A DNA stretch of 64,000 nt, from NCBI RefSeq assembly GCF_943737005.1, contig NZ_CALSFU010000013.1, positions 1-64,000 of the forward strand. Reading direction: 5' to 3'. Both the position numbers and the translations under genes were made by a program. Source of the DNA: Achromobacter sp. Marseille-Q4962 (GTDB lineage: Bacteria; Pseudomonadota; Gammaproteobacteria; Burkholderiales; Burkholderiaceae_B). Shown here piece after piece: positions 17,638 through 27,874 of the stretch. The notes under the pieces were generated by a model. The model made no database searches. It saw only the letters and a program-made list of their open reading frames with translations, and had not been told where the DNA came from. Position 1 is the stretch's first letter, and every line of letters begins with the position of its first letter.

Positions 17638-19857
17638 TCAGAAGTCCATGCTGGCGCTGAACATGAAGGTGCGGGGGTTGCCGAGCACCAGGTAGCCGTT
17701 GCCCGGATAGCCGCCCACCGACGACCAGTAGTCGCGATTGGCGATGTTTTCCACCCGCGCGCGCAGGGTAACCAGGTGGCCGTTCACGTCCATCATGTAG
17801 CGCACGCCGGCGTCGAAACGCGTCCAGCTCGGCACCTTGAGCGTATTGGCGTCGTCGGCATAGGACGAGCCCGTGTAGACCATGCGGCCGTCGACCGTCA
17901 GCCCCTCGACGCCCGGGATATCCCATTCCACGCCCAGGTTGGCCTGGAAGCGCGGCACGCCGATAACGCGGTTGCCGTCGATATCGGAATCGCCGGTGGA
18001 GCGCTGCTTGGCGTCGAGCCAGGTCAGGCCGCCCAGCACGCGCACGCTGCGTGTCGCCTCGCCGTAGAACGTGAGTTCGACACCCTGGTGGCGATCCTTG
18101 CCCGATGCGGTGAAGTTGTTGTTGTCGTCATAGGTCGCGCGCGGCTTGTCGGTCGAAAACAGCGCCAGGCCCGCGCCCAGCCCGTCGCCCTCGTACTTGG
18201 CGCCGATTTCCTTCTGCTTGGAAACGTACGGCGCCAGGCTGGTGCCGCCGTTGGGCACGGGCCTGCCGTTGGCCGTCTCGGGCGCGGTGTCGCCGGCAAC
18301 CAGCGCCTCGATGTAGTTCGCATACAGCGACACGCTGGGAGTCACCTTGACCACCAGGCCCGCAGCCGGCGAATTGCGACTGCCGTCGTACGCGTCGTTT
18401 TCCTTGCCGGTGTTGTAGGCATAGCTGCGCGAGGACAGGCGCTGATGGCGAATGCCCAGCGTCAGCAGCACCTTATCGTCGAGGAACGACAGCGTGTCGC
18501 CGATCGCATAGCTGCTGGTGCGGACGCGGCGCTGCAGGCCGGGATCGTCCAGATCGTTGCCGCGCAGCGCAGCCGCGCTGAAGGCGGGCTTGTCGTAGAA
18601 GATGGGATCGTAGATGTTGGTCGGGAACGTGTTGGTGTAGTCCATCACGTAGGCGTTGCGCGTCTTCTGGTCGAAGAAGGCTGCCGAGGCGACGATTTCG
18701 TGTCCGACCGGGCCGGTGCGCAGCTTGCCGCGCAGGCCGATTTCGCCGGTGTCGATGCGGTCTTCGCGCGTGTTGTCGAAGCGGTAGAAGGTGCCGTCGC
18801 CGGTGCTGCCGTTATTCACCGTGACATTGCCCAGCGAGTTGGCCTCGTCGCTGCGGCGCATGCCGAAAGCGGCCCAGCCCGTCAGCTTGTCGTTGAAATC
18901 GTGCTCCGCCCGCAAAGTGCCGAACACGTCGCGTTCGTTGGAATAGGACCACGGCTGCGCAAAGTTCGAGCTGGCGTCGGGCGCGTCGGGCACGCTGGTG
19001 ACGCCGCCGCCCAGCGTCACGTTGGGCCGCGCCCGCTTCAGCTTGTTCTCCTGCCAACCGATGTCGGCCGACAGGCGCGTGTCGGCGGAGCGCCAGTCCA
19101 GGCCCAGGGCGAACACGCTGGTGCGCGAATGACCGTCGTCCACGGCGGTATCGCCGCTGGTCTGGCCGGCATTGAACCGGATCCCCGTGCTGTCGTCCGG
19201 CCCGAAGCGGCGGGCGATGTCGGTGGAGAGCTGGACCTGGCCGTTGTCGGTGATGCCCGTGGTGACGCGGGTGAGCGGGTCGTTGGGCGCGCGCTTGGGC
19301 ACGAGGTTGATGACGCCGCCGATGCCGCCGCCGCCCGGCGCGGCGCCGGTGAGAAAGGCCGACGCGCCGCGCAGCACTTCGACGCGCTCGAAGAGTTCGG
19401 TGGCGATGTACTGGCGCGGCAGCAGGCTGTAGAGGCCGTTATAGGCCACGTCGTCCGAGCCGAGGATGAAGCCGCGGATGAAGTACGACTCCTGGAAATT
19501 GCCGAAACCGCGCGCCACGCGCACCCCGGGGTCGTTCTGCAGCACGTCGCCGACGCTGCGCGCCTGCTTGTCCTGGATCAGCTCATTGGTGTAGCTGGTG
19601 ATGCTGAACGGCGTGTTCATGATGTCCTGCGTGCCCAGCACGCCGACGCGTCCGCCGCGGGCCACCTGGCCGCCGGCGAAGGGCTGGGCCAGGCCGCCGG
19701 CCGAGGCGTCGGCGCTGGCCTCGACCTTGATGGCCTCCATGGACACCACCGGCCCCTGGCCGGCACCGGATGCCGGCTGCGCGGCGGTCTGGCTGTAAGC
19801 GACGGGCAGGCAGCACGGCAGCGCGGCCACCATGCTGGCAAGGATTTTCATTTTCAT
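17638..19857 (-). CDS. TonB-dependent siderophore receptor
   Basis: 739 residues from ATG 19857, chosen because MKMKILASMVAALPCCLPVAYS is a signal peptide; the frame opens further upstream. A TonB-box-like segment (MEAIKVEA) precedes the plug domain (NTPFSITSYTNELIQDKQARSVGDVLQ and the RGFILGSDDVAYNGL segment). A 22-strand-type barrel follows and ends in a terminal Phe (FMFSASMDF). There is no N-terminal signalling (STN) domain, so it should not act through an ECF sigma factor. It imports a ferric siderophore across the outer membrane using TonB energy; the ligand is unknown and no siderophore genes adjoin it. A possible Fur box lies about 160 bases upstream. Confidence 0.92.
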   Translation of the reverse strand: MKMKILASMVAALPCCLPVAYSQTAAQPASGAGQGPVVSMEAIKVEASADASAGGLAQPFAGGQVARGGRVGVLGTQDIMNTPFSITSYTNELIQDKQARSVGDVLQNDPGVRVARGFGNFQESYFIRGFILGSDDVAYNGLYSLLPRQYIATELFERVEVLRGASAFLTGAAPGGGGIGGVINLVPKRAPNDPLTRVTTGITDNGQVQLSTDIARRFGPDDSTGIRFNAGQTSGDTAVDDGHSRTSVFALGLDWRSADTRLSADIGWQENKLKRARPNVTLGGGVTSVPDAPDASSNFAQPWSYSNERDVFGTLRAEHDFNDKLTGWAAFGMRRSDEANSLGNVTVNNGSTGDGTFYRFDNTREDRIDTGEIGLRGKLRTGPVGHEIVASAAFFDQKTRNAYVMDYTNTFPTNIYDPIFYDKPAFSAAALRGNDLDDPGLQRRVRTSSYAIGDTLSFLDDKVLLTLGIRHQRLSSRSYAYNTGKENDAYDGSRNSPAAGLVVKVTPSVSLYANYIEALVAGDTAPETANGRPVPNGGTSLAPYVSKQKEIGAKYEGDGLGAGLALFSTDKPRATYDDNNNFTASGKDRHQGVELTFYGEATRSVRVLGGLTWLDAKQRSTGDSDIDGNRVIGVPRFQANLGVEWDIPGVEGLTVDGRMVYTGSSYADDANTLKVPSWTRFDAGVRYMMDVNGHLVTLRARVENIANRDYWSSVGGYPGNGYLVLGNPRTFMFSASMDF

Positions 19858-20014
19858 ATCGGGAGGTCCGCTTGCGCGGGATTTTCGTTGTGAAACCACG
19901 GAATCCCGATGGGTCACGCATATGCGACGCGGCCGTTGCCGCAAGCACGGCCACGGGGCTGTCAAGGCCCGATCGCCAAGGGGGCTTCTACTCTACGGGG
20001 CATGATACAAAAAG

Positions 20015-20033
20015 AGGAATCATTCTCATTGAA
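20015..20033 (-). promoter_or_regulatory. Possible Fur box upstream of the siderophore receptor
   Basis: The minus strand carries AATGAGAATGATT, which agrees with the Fur consensus GATAATGATAATCATTATC at 11 of 19 positions. It lies about 160 bases before the receptor start. Ferric-uptake repression is the expected control for this receptor class. Confidence 0.5.
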
Positions 20034-20080
20034 ATTTCCAAGTGCTGAACATGTGAATGTTGCCCTCGGGCAACGGCCCT

Positions 20081-20110
20081 AAAAAACGAATGCCGGGCAT
20101 GCCCGGCATT
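20081..20110 (-). terminator. Rho-independent terminator of the ABC/hydrolase operon
   Basis: A perfect 22-base palindrome (arms AATGCCGGGCA and TGCCCGGCATT, 20089-20110) is followed, in minus-strand direction, by CG and six T residues. It sits 24 bases beyond the stop of the M81 gene and marks the end of the seven-gene operon that begins at 27574. Confidence 0.85.
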
Positions 20111-20133
20111 GACGAACGCGCCCGACGCGACGG

Positions 20134-21663
20134 TCAGCCCTCCTCCAGCCGCCATGCCTGCGGCGCGCGCCGCGGATCGTAAGCCTCGGGCGCCAGGGGT
20201 TCCAACGGAAAGAGCGGCCGCTCGCGGCGCCGGAAATCGAAGAGCGACCAGTCCGAACTGGTCACGCCCGGACTGTCGCACTCGACCAGCGCCGACGATA
20301 TGGGCACGAACACGGGCCGGCAGTACATGCGCGACTTGACCAGGATGTAGCGCGCCTCGGCGGGCTCGAGCCCGACGCTGCGGAACACGCCCAGGTCCCA
20401 GGGCTCGTGGGTGCGCTCGGTGACGACCAGCCGGGCCGCGCCGATGTCCAGCACGGCGCTGCGCCCCATGCAGGCAAGCTGCCCCGTATAGGTGGGGCCG
20501 GTAATGCGGTATTCCCCGTTAGTGAGCGCGCGCACCGTGCCGCGCAGCACGACCGGACGCGCCGGCCGGCCGATGGATTCGATGGGCCGCTTGTTGCCGA
20601 CCGGCAGCTCCACCTGCGCGCCCACGCCGGCGCGCGCGAGCGCGGCCACGGCTTCGGGATCGCAGTACAGCCCGGCCTGGATGCCTTCCAGGCCGGCATC
20701 GAGCGCGGCCATCAGCACGTCCATGGTGTCGCAGGTGCCGCCGCTCATGCAGTTGTCGCCATGGTCGAGCAGGAGCACCGGCTTGTCCGCGCCGCGCGCC
20801 AGTTCCCGCGCGCGGGCCAGCGATTGCGCAAGCGGCTCGCTGTGGTAGAGAAAGCCCTCCCTGCGCGCCCAGATCGCCGCGGCCATGTCGCCTGCGATGC
20901 GCTCGGCTTCTTCGCGGCTGCCGTCGGCCACCACCACCACGCTGAGGCAGGGGTGGGGAATGTCGGCCAGCCCGAAGCCCGCCAGCACCGACACGCCCAG
21001 CGCGCCGTCGGCCTCGGCCCGCCGCGCGGCCTCGACTGCCTCGCGCATGGCGCCTTCGTCCGTATTGCTGCGCAGGGTGTGCGAAACCAGGGGCAGGCGG
21101 CGCCAGGCCATGACGGGGCGGATGCGGCGGTCCATGGCCGCGAAGAGCAGCCGGCCGGCGTGCTCGCCGGTTTCGTACATGTCCACGTGGGGATAGGTCT
21201 TGAAGCTGACGATGACGTCGGCGTTGGCGATCATTTTGGCCGTGACGTTGCCGTGCAGGTCCAGCGCCACCGCGATGGGCGCGCCGGGCGCGGCCCGGCG
21301 CACGCGCTCCAGCAGGTCGCCCTCCCCGTCGTCCGTGCCTTCCACCGCCATGGCGCCGTGCAGGTCGAGCAGGATGGCGTCGCACCCGGGCGCGGCCGAG
21401 ACGATGCGGTCGCAGATCGCCGCATAGGCGTCGGCCGCCACGCGGCCACTGGGATAGGCGGTGGCCGAGACGGGCGTCACCAGCTCTGCTCCGCGCGCCT
21501 CGGCAAGGTCGATGAAGGCCGACATGGCGGTGCGCTTGCCATGGTTCTCGGCATACGCGTCGGCGCCATACGTCGGGCCGGCCAGGCCGAAAGCGGAAAG
21601 CGGCGTGGGCACCGGCGAAAACGTGTTCGTCTCGTGGTTCATGCGCGCGATGAGGACTTTCAT
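20134..21663 (-). CDS. M81 family metallopeptidase (MlrC-like)
   Basis: 509 residues. The metal-site motifs of the microcystinase C (MlrC) family are present: DLHGAM (100-105), DLHGNV (135-140) and YPHVDMYETG (157-166). The second domain contains LLLDHGDNCMSGGTCDT. MlrC opens linearised microcystin, but most M81 proteins sit in catabolic operons with hydantoinase or amide hydrolase genes and act on unknown small amides. The start overlaps the carbamoylase stop by 4 bases, so the two are translationally coupled. It is the last gene of the ABC operon and is followed by a strong terminator. Confidence 0.87.
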   Translation of the reverse strand: MKVLIARMNHETNTFSPVPTPLSAFGLAGPTYGADAYAENHGKRTAMSAFIDLAEARGAELVTPVSATAYPSGRVAADAYAAICDRIVSAAPGCDAILLDLHGAMAVEGTDDGEGDLLERVRRAAPGAPIAVALDLHGNVTAKMIANADVIVSFKTYPHVDMYETGEHAGRLLFAAMDRRIRPVMAWRRLPLVSHTLRSNTDEGAMREAVEAARRAEADGALGVSVLAGFGLADIPHPCLSVVVVADGSREEAERIAGDMAAAIWARREGFLYHSEPLAQSLARARELARGADKPVLLLDHGDNCMSGGTCDTMDVLMAALDAGLEGIQAGLYCDPEAVAALARAGVGAQVELPVGNKRPIESIGRPARPVVLRGTVRALTNGEYRITGPTYTGQLACMGRSAVLDIGAARLVVTERTHEPWDLGVFRSVGLEPAEARYILVKSRMYCRPVFVPISSALVECDSPGVTSSDWSLFDFRRRERPLFPLEPLAPEAYDPRRAPQAWRLEEG

Positions 21664-22943
21664 GCCCGGGCCTCCTCGGCGGCCTCGACGCGGCCGCAGC
21701 AGCGCAGCATGGCATGCAGCAGCACGTTGCAGCCGGCCTCCAGGTGCTCGGGCCGGGCGTCTTCGATCTCGTTGTGGCTGATGCCGTCCTTGCAGGGTAC
21801 GAAGATCATGGCCGTGGGCGCGACGCGCGCCATGTAGACGGCGTCGTGCCCCGCGCCGCTGATGATGTCCAGCGAGTCCAGGCCCAGCGACGCCGCACCG
21901 TCGCGCACCGCCTGCACCAGCGCGGCGTCGAAGGGCTGGGGCGCGAAATAGACCACTTCCTTGCACGACACTTCGAAGGCGCCGCCCTGCTCCAGCTCGC
22001 CGCAGGCGCGGGCCAGCGCGCGCGCCATGCCGTCGAGCGTGGCGTCGTCGGCCGCGCGCAGGTCCACCGTGAGCGATACGCGGCCGGGAATGACGTTGCG
22101 CGAATTCGGAAAGACGTCCAGGCAGCCCACCGTGCCGCGCCCGTGGGGCGCGTGGTCTTGCGCAATCCGGTTCACGGCGCGCACCAGGTCGGAGGCCGCG
22201 AGCAGCGCGTCGCGGCGCAGGGCCATGGGCGTGGGTCCGGCATGCGCCTCCTGGCCGGTGATGACCACGTCGTACCAGCGCTGGCCCAGCGCCCCCGCCA
22301 CCGCGCCGATGACGATGTCCTCGGATTCCAGGATGGGGCCCTGTTCGATGTGGGCCTCGAAGTACGCGGCGGCCGCGCGGCCGCCCACGGGCTCGGCGCC
22401 GTCGTAGCCGATGGCCCGCAGCGCCTCGGCCACGGATACGCCGTCGCGGTCGCGCGCGGCCAGGGCGTGTTCCAGCGTGAAGGCGCGGGCGTGTACCCCG
22501 GACCCCATCATCACGGGCACGAAGCGCGAGCCTTCCTCGTTGGTCCAGACCACCACCTCGATGGGCGCCTCGGTGCGCAGGCCGCGGTCGCACAGCGTGC
22601 GCAGGACCTCGATGCCGGCCAGCACGCCGTAGTTGCCGTCGAACTTGCCGCCGGTGGGCTGGGTGTCGATGTGGCTGCCGGTCATGACGGGCGGCAGGTC
22701 CTCGCGCATGCCCGCGCGGCGCATGAAGATGTTGCCGATGGCGTCCACGCGCACGGAGCAGCCCAGTTCGCGCGCCCACGCGGTGACGCGGTCGCGCGCC
22801 TGGCGGTCCAGGTCGGTGAGCGCCAGCCGGCACACCCCGCCCTTGTCCGTCGCCCCGATGCGGGCCAGGTCCATCAGCGACTGCCACAGCCGGCCGCCAT
22901 CGACGCGCAGCGCGCGCACGGCCTCCAAAGTCGTCAGCTCCAT
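21660..22943 (-). CDS. M20-type amidase/hydantoinase/carbamoylase
   Basis: 427 residues, the size of N-carbamoyl-L-amino-acid hydrolases and allantoate amidohydrolases. Metal-site motifs are GSHIDTQPTGGKFDG (89-103, His91 and Asp102) and WTNEEGSRF (133-141). The substrate motifs HIEQGP, GQEAHAGPTPM, the GAGHDAVYMAR segment and the SHNE tail are all present. The enzyme cleaves a carbamoyl or ureido group with two zinc ions. The exact substrate is open; the neighbouring Liv-type transporter probably imports it. A GAGAGGAAA ribosome site supports the ATG at 22943. Confidence 0.88.
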   Translation of the reverse strand: MELTTLEAVRALRVDGGRLWQSLMDLARIGATDKGGVCRLALTDLDRQARDRVTAWARELGCSVRVDAIGNIFMRRAGMREDLPPVMTGSHIDTQPTGGKFDGNYGVLAGIEVLRTLCDRGLRTEAPIEVVVWTNEEGSRFVPVMMGSGVHARAFTLEHALAARDRDGVSVAEALRAIGYDGAEPVGGRAAAAYFEAHIEQGPILESEDIVIGAVAGALGQRWYDVVITGQEAHAGPTPMALRRDALLAASDLVRAVNRIAQDHAPHGRGTVGCLDVFPNSRNVIPGRVSLTVDLRAADDATLDGMARALARACGELEQGGAFEVSCKEVVYFAPQPFDAALVQAVRDGAASLGLDSLDIISGAGHDAVYMARVAPTAMIFVPCKDGISHNEIEDARPEHLEAGCNVLLHAMLRCCGRVEAAEEARA

Positions 22944-22979
22944 GCCGTTTCCTCTCCGTCTTGCGGGCGCGGCGGGGCC

Positions 22980-22997
22980 AGGGCGCGTGGATGCGCC

Positions 22998-22999
<2 letters not shown>
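22980..22999 (-). other. Intra-operon hairpin after livF-like stop
   Basis: AGGGCGC (22980-22986) pairs with GCGCCCT (22993-22999) across a 6-base loop at the stop of the livF-like gene. There is no T-tract, so transcription probably continues into the carbamoylase gene 54 bases on. It may modulate mRNA stability or partly reduce expression of the two hydrolases compared with the transporter. Confidence 0.35.
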
Positions 23000-23695
<696 letters not shown>

Positions 23696-23699
<4 letters not shown>

Positions 23700-24478
23700 T
23701 GGCGTCCTCCGGTGATCATGTTGCCGAGATAGGCCGTGCGCACCCGCTCGTCGTCGCGGATGGCGCGCGGGGGCCCTTCCACCAGCACCCTGCCCTGCTG
23801 CATGACCGTGACGGTGTCGGAGATGTCCATGACGATGCCCATGTTGTGCTCGATGAGCACCACGGTATGGTCCTCGCGCAGGCTGCGGATCAGCTGCTTC
23901 ATCTCGTCCAGGTCGTCCACGCCCATGCCCGAGGTGGGTTCGTCGAGGAAGATGGCGCGCGGCTGGGCCGCCAGGGCCATGCCGACTTCCAGCCGGCGCT
24001 GCTGGCCGTGCGAGAGCGCGCCCGCCGCGGTGCCGGCCTGGCGCGCCAGGCCCAGGCGCTCGAGCGCGGCGTCCACGATGCCGGCGAGCGCGCGCGGGCC
24101 CGAAGGCGGGCGCCAGCAATCGTAGGCCCCGGCGGGCTGCGCCCCCTGCGCGGCCAGGCGCAGGTTCTCGCGCACCGACAGATTGGCGAACAGGCTGGTG
24201 ACCTGGAACGATCTGGCGATGCCGCGCTGCACGCGCTGGTAGTCCGCTTCGTGGGTGACGTCGATGCCGTCGAACACGATGCTGCCCTCGGAGGCGCGCA
24301 GCGTGCCCGTCAGGATATGGAACAGCGTGGTCTTGCCGGCCCCGTTGGGCCCGATGACCGAATGCACCGTGCCCGGCCGGACCGCCAGGTCCACCCCTTG
24401 CAGGGCCTGGAATTTGCCGAAGCGCTTGACGATGCCCCGGGCGCGCAGCAGCGGCCCGTTGTCCGAGGCGGTGCTCAT
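23696..24478 (-). CDS. Branched-chain-type ABC transporter ATPase (LivG-like)
   Basis: 260 residues. Walker A is GPNGAGKTT; the segment GIARSFQVTSLFANLSVRENL is diagnostic for LivG; the signature (LSHGQQRRLEVGMAL) and Walker B (AIFLDEPTSGMG) follow. The signature has SHGQ in place of SGGQ, which is common in this family. It overlaps both neighbours by 4 bases, evidence for tight translational coupling. Together with the LivF-like protein it forms the ATPase pair of the importer. Confidence 0.93.
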
Positions 24479-25455
24479 GCGCGTTCCTCCTTGGCGGTCG
24501 GCGCGCGCGCTCCGCGCGCCGCGAGCCAGATGCGTTCGCCCAGCCCCCACAGCCCCTTCTGCATGAAAAGGCTTACCGCGATAAGCAGCAGGCCCAGCAG
24601 CATGAGCCAGCGCGGCCAGAGCGTGGAAAGCCAGTCCGAGAACAGCACATAGAAGGCCGCCCCCAGCAGCGACGCGAACAGGTTGCCCGTGCCGCCGATC
24701 ACCGTCATGACGAGGATCATTTCGCTGGTGTGGTACTCGATGCTGGACAGCGGCGCGATGCCCGTCATGAGCGCGAGAAAGGCCCCGGCCAGCGCCGTGA
24801 CCGCGCCCGAGAGGGCAAAGGCCGCGAGCTTGAAGCGGCGCACGTTGTAGCCCACCGCCATGGCGCGCGCCTCGTTGTCGCGGATGGCCAGCAGCGTGCG
24901 GCCGAACACCGATTCCGTCACGCGCAGCAGCAGCCAGAACACCGCCACGAAGCACACGGCAACGAAGGCGTAGAACTGCCAGGGCGAGGCCAGCGGCAGT
25001 TCGGCCAGGCCGGCCAGCGACAAGGGCGGGCGCGGCACGTCGAGCAGGCCGTTGTCGCCGCCCGTCAGGTCGGGCAGGCTGTAGGCCAGGAAGTAGAACA
25101 TCTGCGAGAAGGCCAGCGTCAGCATGACGAAGTAGGTGCCGCGCTGGCGGATGGCGAACCAGCCCACGGCGGTCGCGGCCAGCGCGCCCATGGCCACCGC
25201 CGCCAGCAGCGCGAGCGGCATCGGCAAGGGCCAGCGCGTGAGCAGCAGGCCCGCCGTGTAGCTGCCCAGCCCGAAGAAAATGCCCTGGCCGAAGGACAGC
25301 AGGCCGGTAAAGCCCAGCAGCAGGTTGCAGCCCAGCACCGCGAGGGCGTAGATGAGCACTTCGGTCGCCAGGGACCCGGACTGGATGACCAGGGGCAGGC
25401 CGGCCGCCACGGCCACGGCCAGCGTCAGTTGGGCATGCGATTTCAGGCGCTTCAT
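24475..25455 (-). CDS. Branched-chain-type ABC transporter permease (LivM-like)
   Basis: 326 residues with about ten membrane helices. The LivM-type segments LLGFTGLLSFGQGIFFGLGSYTAG, AIRQRGTYFVMLTLAFSQMFYFLA and the GGTGNLFASLLGAAFYVL coupling region are clear. The C-terminal tail is basic and cytoplasmic. It pairs with the LivH-like permease; the two genes share one base at the stop and start. It forms the inner-membrane channel of the importer. Confidence 0.92.
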   Translation of the reverse strand: MKRLKSHAQLTLAVAVAAGLPLVIQSGSLATEVLIYALAVLGCNLLLGFTGLLSFGQGIFFGLGSYTAGLLLTRWPLPMPLALLAAVAMGALAATAVGWFAIRQRGTYFVMLTLAFSQMFYFLAYSLPDLTGGDNGLLDVPRPPLSLAGLAELPLASPWQFYAFVAVCFVAVFWLLLRVTESVFGRTLLAIRDNEARAMAVGYNVRRFKLAAFALSGAVTALAGAFLALMTGIAPLSSIEYHTSEMILVMTVIGGTGNLFASLLGAAFYVLFSDWLSTLWPRWLMLLGLLLIAVSLFMQKGLWGLGERIWLAARGARAPTAKEERA

Positions 25456-26312
25456 CAGCCTCTCCCCAGCAGTCCGTGCGGACGCAGCAGCAGCACCGCC
25501 GCCATCGCGACATAGATCATCAGGCGCGCGCCCTCGGGCCACAGCGTGCTCATCACGCTCTGCACCACGCCGATCAGCAGGCCCCCGGCCAGGGCCCCGC
25601 CGAAGCTGCCCATGCCGCCGATCACCACGATGACGAAAGCGATGCCCAGCGCCTCGATGCCCATGAAGGGCTCCACGCCCCGGATGGGCGCGGCCAGCAC
25701 GCCGGCCAGCGCCGCCGTGGCCGCGCCCAGGGCGAAGATGAGGCTGAACATGCGGAAGACGTTGATGCCCAGCATGGAAACCATTTCCGTGGACTCGCTG
25801 CCGGCGCGCACCGCGCTGCCCAGCCGCGTGCCCTCGAGCACGTACCAGAGCGCCAGCGAGAACAGCGCGGTGAAGCCGATGACGAAGAGGCGGTACTTGG
25901 GATAGACGAAGCTGCCCCACATGACCACGCCCTGCAGCGAGGCGGGCACGGCGACGTTATCGCCGATAGGCCCCCACACCACGATGACGAGCTCCTGCAG
26001 CGCGAGCGCCAGGCCCACCGTGATGAGGATGTGGAACTCGTGCGCCTGCGCATACACGTGGCGCAGCAGCAGCTTCTCGGCGACCCACGCCAGCGCGCCC
26101 ACCAGGGGCGGCACCAGGAGCAGCGCCAGCCAGAAGTTCAGGCCCCATTGCACCGCCTGGAAACAGAAATAGGCGCCGAGCAGGTAAAAGGCGCCGTGCG
26201 CGAAGTTCACGAAGCGCAACAAGCCGAAGACGATGGACAAGCCGACCGCCAGCAGGAAGTACAGCATGCCCACGCCGACGCCATTGACGACCTGGAGCAG
26301 ATAAACGTTCAT
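25455..26312 (-). CDS. Branched-chain-type ABC transporter permease (LivH-like)
   Basis: 285 residues, normal for LivH. The opening MNVYLLQVVNGVGVGMLYFLLAVGLSIVFG and RFVNFAHGAFYLLGAY are classical, as is IVVIGGMGSFGGALAGGLLIGV near the end. The ATG at 26312 was chosen by family length, since the frame stays open far upstream. It is the second gene of the operon, 62 bases behind the binding-protein gene. Confidence 0.92.
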   Translation of the reverse strand: MNVYLLQVVNGVGVGMLYFLLAVGLSIVFGLLRFVNFAHGAFYLLGAYFCFQAVQWGLNFWLALLLVPPLVGALAWVAEKLLLRHVYAQAHEFHILITVGLALALQELVIVVWGPIGDNVAVPASLQGVVMWGSFVYPKYRLFVIGFTALFSLALWYVLEGTRLGSAVRAGSESTEMVSMLGINVFRMFSLIFALGAATAALAGVLAAPIRGVEPFMGIEALGIAFVIVVIGGMGSFGGALAGGLLIGVVQSVMSTLWPEGARLMIYVAMAAVLLLRPHGLLGRG

Positions 26313-26374
26313 AGAAGAGCCGCGTGGGTTCCCGGAAAAATGCGCGGCGGCGCCCGCCGGGCGCCGCGCGGACG

Positions 26375-27574
26375 CTACAGTTTGCAGCCGGTTTGCGCGG
26401 GCGCCAGGAACGACTGCCCGGCATGGACGATCTCGGCGTAGTCGTCCTTGTCTTTCATGGCCTTTTTGGCCTTGCCCTTGAGCAGGTAATAGTTCTTCAG
26501 GACCTGGTGGTCTTCCTTGCGCAGGGTTTCGGCGCCGGTCAGGCCGTCGTAGGCCATGCCCTCCATCGCGGCAATGACCTTGGCCGGGTCGGGGCTGCCG
26601 GCCTTCTTGATGGCCTCCAGCAGGATGCGGGTGCAGATGTACGAGCCCGCCAGGCTGTAGTTGGGATTCCCGCGGGTCTTGTCGCGCGCCAGGGCGACCA
26701 GTTCCTTGTTCAGCGGCGAGTCGATGCCGTGCCAGTACTGCGCGCCGAAATACACGCCCTCGCACAGGTCGGCGCCCAGGCTCTCGAATTGCTCCAGGCC
26801 CGAGGCCCAGGCCACCAGTATGCTGCAATTCTGCTTCATGCCGAAGCTCACCGCCTGGCGCAGCGTGTCGGACGACTGGGAACCGAAGTTGAGGATGAGC
26901 AGCACGTCGGGCTTGGCGGCCATGGCATTGGTGAGATAGCCGCTGAACTCCTTCTCCGACAGCGAGTGGTAGCTGTTGCCCACGTGTTCGATGCCTTTTT
27001 CCTTGAAGATGTTCTTGGCGGCCGACAACAGGCCCTCGCCGAAGACGTACTGCGGGGTGATGGTGTACCAGCGCCTGGCGTTGGGCAGGCTTTCCAGCAG
27101 CGGGCGCACGGTCTGTTCGATGGCGCCGAAGGTGGGCACCGACCAGCGGAAGGTGGCGCGGTTGCAGTCCTTGCCGGTGATCTCGTCGGCGCCGGCCGTG
27201 GTAATGAATACGCCGCCGGCGCGCTCGACCTCCTTGCCCATGGCCAGCGACTCCGACGACAGGATGCCGCCCGCAAAGAACTTCACGCCCTTCTGCTGCG
27301 AGATTTCCTGGACCTTGCGCACGGCGGTGGCGGGCTTGCCCTCGGTGTCCAGCACCGTATAGGAAAGCGGCTGGCCGAGCACTTTGCCGTATTGCTCCAG
27401 CGCGAGCTTCATCCCCAGGTCGGCGTACTTGCCGTTGGCGGCAAACGGGCCCGACATGGGCACGGGGCAGGCAAAGGCGATGCCGCCGGACTGGGCGAAG
27501 GCGGAACGCGCGCTCCACAGCGCGCCGGGCAGCGCCGAAAGCGCGGCCATTTTCAAGAGATTGCGGCGATTCAA
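26375..27574 (-). CDS. Branched-chain-type ABC transporter periplasmic binding protein
   Basis: 399 residues. The N-terminus MNRRNLLKMAALSALPGALW with SARSAFAQ is an export signal ending at an Ala-X-Ala site. The mature part is a Leu/Ile/Val-binding-type fold (PeriplasmicBP 6): IAFACPVPMSGPFAANGKYADLGMKLALEQ, then GGILSSESLAMGKEVERAGG. It captures the substrate in the periplasm and hands it to the LivH/LivM-like permeases. A GGGAGAAAG ribosome site supports the start. It is the first gene of the minus-strand operon, divergent from the GntR regulator across a perfect palindrome. Confidence 0.93.
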   Translation of the reverse strand: MNRRNLLKMAALSALPGALWSARSAFAQSGGIAFACPVPMSGPFAANGKYADLGMKLALEQYGKVLGQPLSYTVLDTEGKPATAVRKVQEISQQKGVKFFAGGILSSESLAMGKEVERAGGVFITTAGADEITGKDCNRATFRWSVPTFGAIEQTVRPLLESLPNARRWYTITPQYVFGEGLLSAAKNIFKEKGIEHVGNSYHSLSEKEFSGYLTNAMAAKPDVLLILNFGSQSSDTLRQAVSFGMKQNCSILVAWASGLEQFESLGADLCEGVYFGAQYWHGIDSPLNKELVALARDKTRGNPNYSLAGSYICTRILLEAIKKAGSPDPAKVIAAMEGMAYDGLTGAETLRKEDHQVLKNYYLLKGKAKKAMKDKDDYAEIVHAGQSFLAPAQTGCKL

Positions 27575-27712
27575 GTCTTTCTCCCTGGGGGGCCGCGCTG
27601 CGCGGCGTATTCGACAGGGCCCGCGCCGCAGGGGCGGCCGGACCGGCGAGGTCTGCTCCTAGCTCTTTCCGCAACTGCCACAGCTTATATATGGTGACCG
27701 CATACCGCTCTC

Positions 27713-27732
27713 CTATTTATCATGATAAATAG
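27713..27732. promoter_or_regulatory. Perfect 20-bp palindrome, probable GntR operator
   Basis: CTATTTATCATGATAAATAG is fully self-complementary and lies between the divergent ABC binding-protein gene (start 27574) and the GntR gene (start 27875). It is AT-rich in a GC-rich genome. Dyads of this size are normal for dimeric regulators; the adjacent FadR-type protein is the obvious candidate. Confidence 0.7.
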
Positions 27733-27874
27733 GATTGATATGATGATCCGGTCTGTACAAAGCCACTGTCAATAGCGGGGTCATCAGGTATAACCCGGGG
27801 TCTTGGGGAGGCCTCGTCCGCCGGCGCGGGCAACGCGGCGGCCCATGCGCGCGAGTCGAATCGGGAGAAGCGGG

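Noticed and set aside
17566-19893. A 775-residue plus-strand frame opposite the siderophore receptor
   Set aside because: The product is His/Arg/Ala-rich without domains; the minus strand encodes a full TonB-dependent receptor.
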